DNA of 6,301 nucleotides from CAYLTX01 sp046545675 (lineage in GTDB: Bacteria > Myxococcota_A > Bradymonadia > Bradymonadales > Bradymonadaceae): contig JBKGZI010000354.1 of assembly GCA_046545675.1 (NCBI GenBank), positions 1 through 6,301 on the forward strand, written 5' to 3'. Position 1 is the first letter of the stretch; every line of letters begins with the position of its first letter. Shown piece after piece: positions 5,916-6,301 of this stretch. The notes under the pieces were generated by a model. That model did no database searches. It was not told the DNA's origin and was given only the letters and a program-made list of their open reading frames with translations. The position numbers and the translations under genes were made by a program.

Positions 5916-6301
5916 TCACGCAAACTGCTCCCCTCCCGTGCCTTCCGCATCACGACAAATCCCCGCCAAATCACACTGCTCACAAGTACCGCACCAATGC
6001 TCCAGACGCGCAAAATCATCGTCGCGAATCGCATTTCCAGCCCCTCGAACACGCTCCGCCGTCGAGCTCAACATCTCCTCGTCGACGAGCTCGCGCACAG
6101 TCTGACCGCGCTCGTCCAGGTTGAGGATCTCCACCAAGTCGGCGTCCTCGCCGGCGAGGGCGCGGTAGCCGATGGCGTAGGTGTGTAGCTGCTCGGGGGT
6201 GACCTCCTCGTCGATGGGGCGCTGGGAGGACTTGAAGTCGACGATGGAGACCTCGCCGGTGTCCAGGCGCTTGATGAGGTCGATGCGGCCGTTGACGGTG
6301 A
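5916..6301 (-). CDS. PD-(D/E)XK (RecB/Cas4-like) nuclease, C-terminal part, cut by window edge
   Basis: The minus-strand frame is open from the right edge to a TGA at 5918-5916; 128 residues are visible and the N-terminus is outside the window. The visible part carries the nuclease motifs in order: GRIDLI near the start (motif with the metal-binding Asp), IVDFKSS (the D-x-K catalytic motif, at about 6245-6225), and QLHTYAIGY (the Q-x3-Y type motif). A cysteine cluster C-x2-C-x2-C-x5-C (CGTCEQCDLAGIC, 5993-5955) follows near the end, as in Fe-S-containing Cas4, AddB and related nucleases. This arrangement is typical of the C-terminal nuclease domain of UvrD/RecB-like helicases (PDDEXK_1), but a stand-alone nuclease cannot be excluded. 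An in-frame TTG at 6137 gives a 73-residue product, but coding continues upstream of it, so it is not the true start. It points the same way as the BREX genes, 126 bases upstream of brxE; it is not a standard BREX component. Confidence 0.8.
   Translation of the reverse strand, partial: TVNGRIDLIKRLDTGEVSIVDFKSSQRPIDEEVTPEQLHTYAIGYRALAGEDADLVEILNLDERGQTVRELVDEEMLSSTAERVRGAGNAIRDDDFARLEHWCGTCEQCDLAGICRDAEGTGGEQFA

Noticed and set aside
5847..6188. Plus-strand open frames over the spacer and nuclease tail
   Set aside because: Antisense to the PD-(D/E)XK motifs and without coding character.
1..6301. CRISPR array, tRNA, rRNA or insertion sequence
   Set aside because: No regularly spaced repeats, cloverleaf, rRNA-like sequence, transposase or terminal inverted repeats were seen on either strand.

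Overview
The window is a stretch of high-GC bacterial DNA that is almost fully coding. Its main content is the first half of a BREX (bacteriophage exclusion) defence operon on the minus strand, read from right to left as brxE, brxA, brxB, brxC. That gene order, with brxE ahead of brxA and brxB, is the published signature of the rare BREX type 6. The strong G/C preference at third codon positions suggests a high-GC lineage. Type 6 loci make a deltaproteobacteria-like or other environmental Gram-negative host plausible, but nothing in the window fixes the taxon.

Layout from right to left, which is the direction of transcription. Bases 6301 to 5916 hold the C-terminal end of a PD-(D/E)XK (RecB/Cas4-like) nuclease domain with a terminal four-cysteine cluster, cut by the window edge. 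It is probably the tail of a UvrD/AddAB-type helicase-nuclease or a stand-alone nuclease. Bases 5790 to 5915 are a 126-base spacer with a short palindrome, a candidate sigma70-like promoter and a very good Shine-Dalgarno sequence. Then come brxE (5789-5223), brxA (5226-4456), brxB (4459-3797) and brxC (3800-150). Each of the three gene junctions is an ATGA stop/start overlap, and at least the brxA and brxC starts have no clear ribosome binding site of their own. The four proteins are therefore probably translated as one coupled unit from the brxE start.

brxC looks full length (1216 aa, intact Walker A and B). In type 6 BREX it should be followed by pglX (methyltransferase), pglZ, brxD and brxHI. 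Here that is not so. Only about 55 bases after the brxC stop, the sequence becomes an internal piece of an S-adenosylhomocysteine hydrolase (SAHH) gene on the opposite strand, which itself loses its similarity about 50 bases before brxC ends. The left end is therefore a breakpoint: a genuine rearrangement or deletion that removed or displaced the second half of the BREX locus, or an assembly join. Without pglX and pglZ the visible cluster would not be expected to act as an ordinary BREX system unless those genes lie elsewhere.
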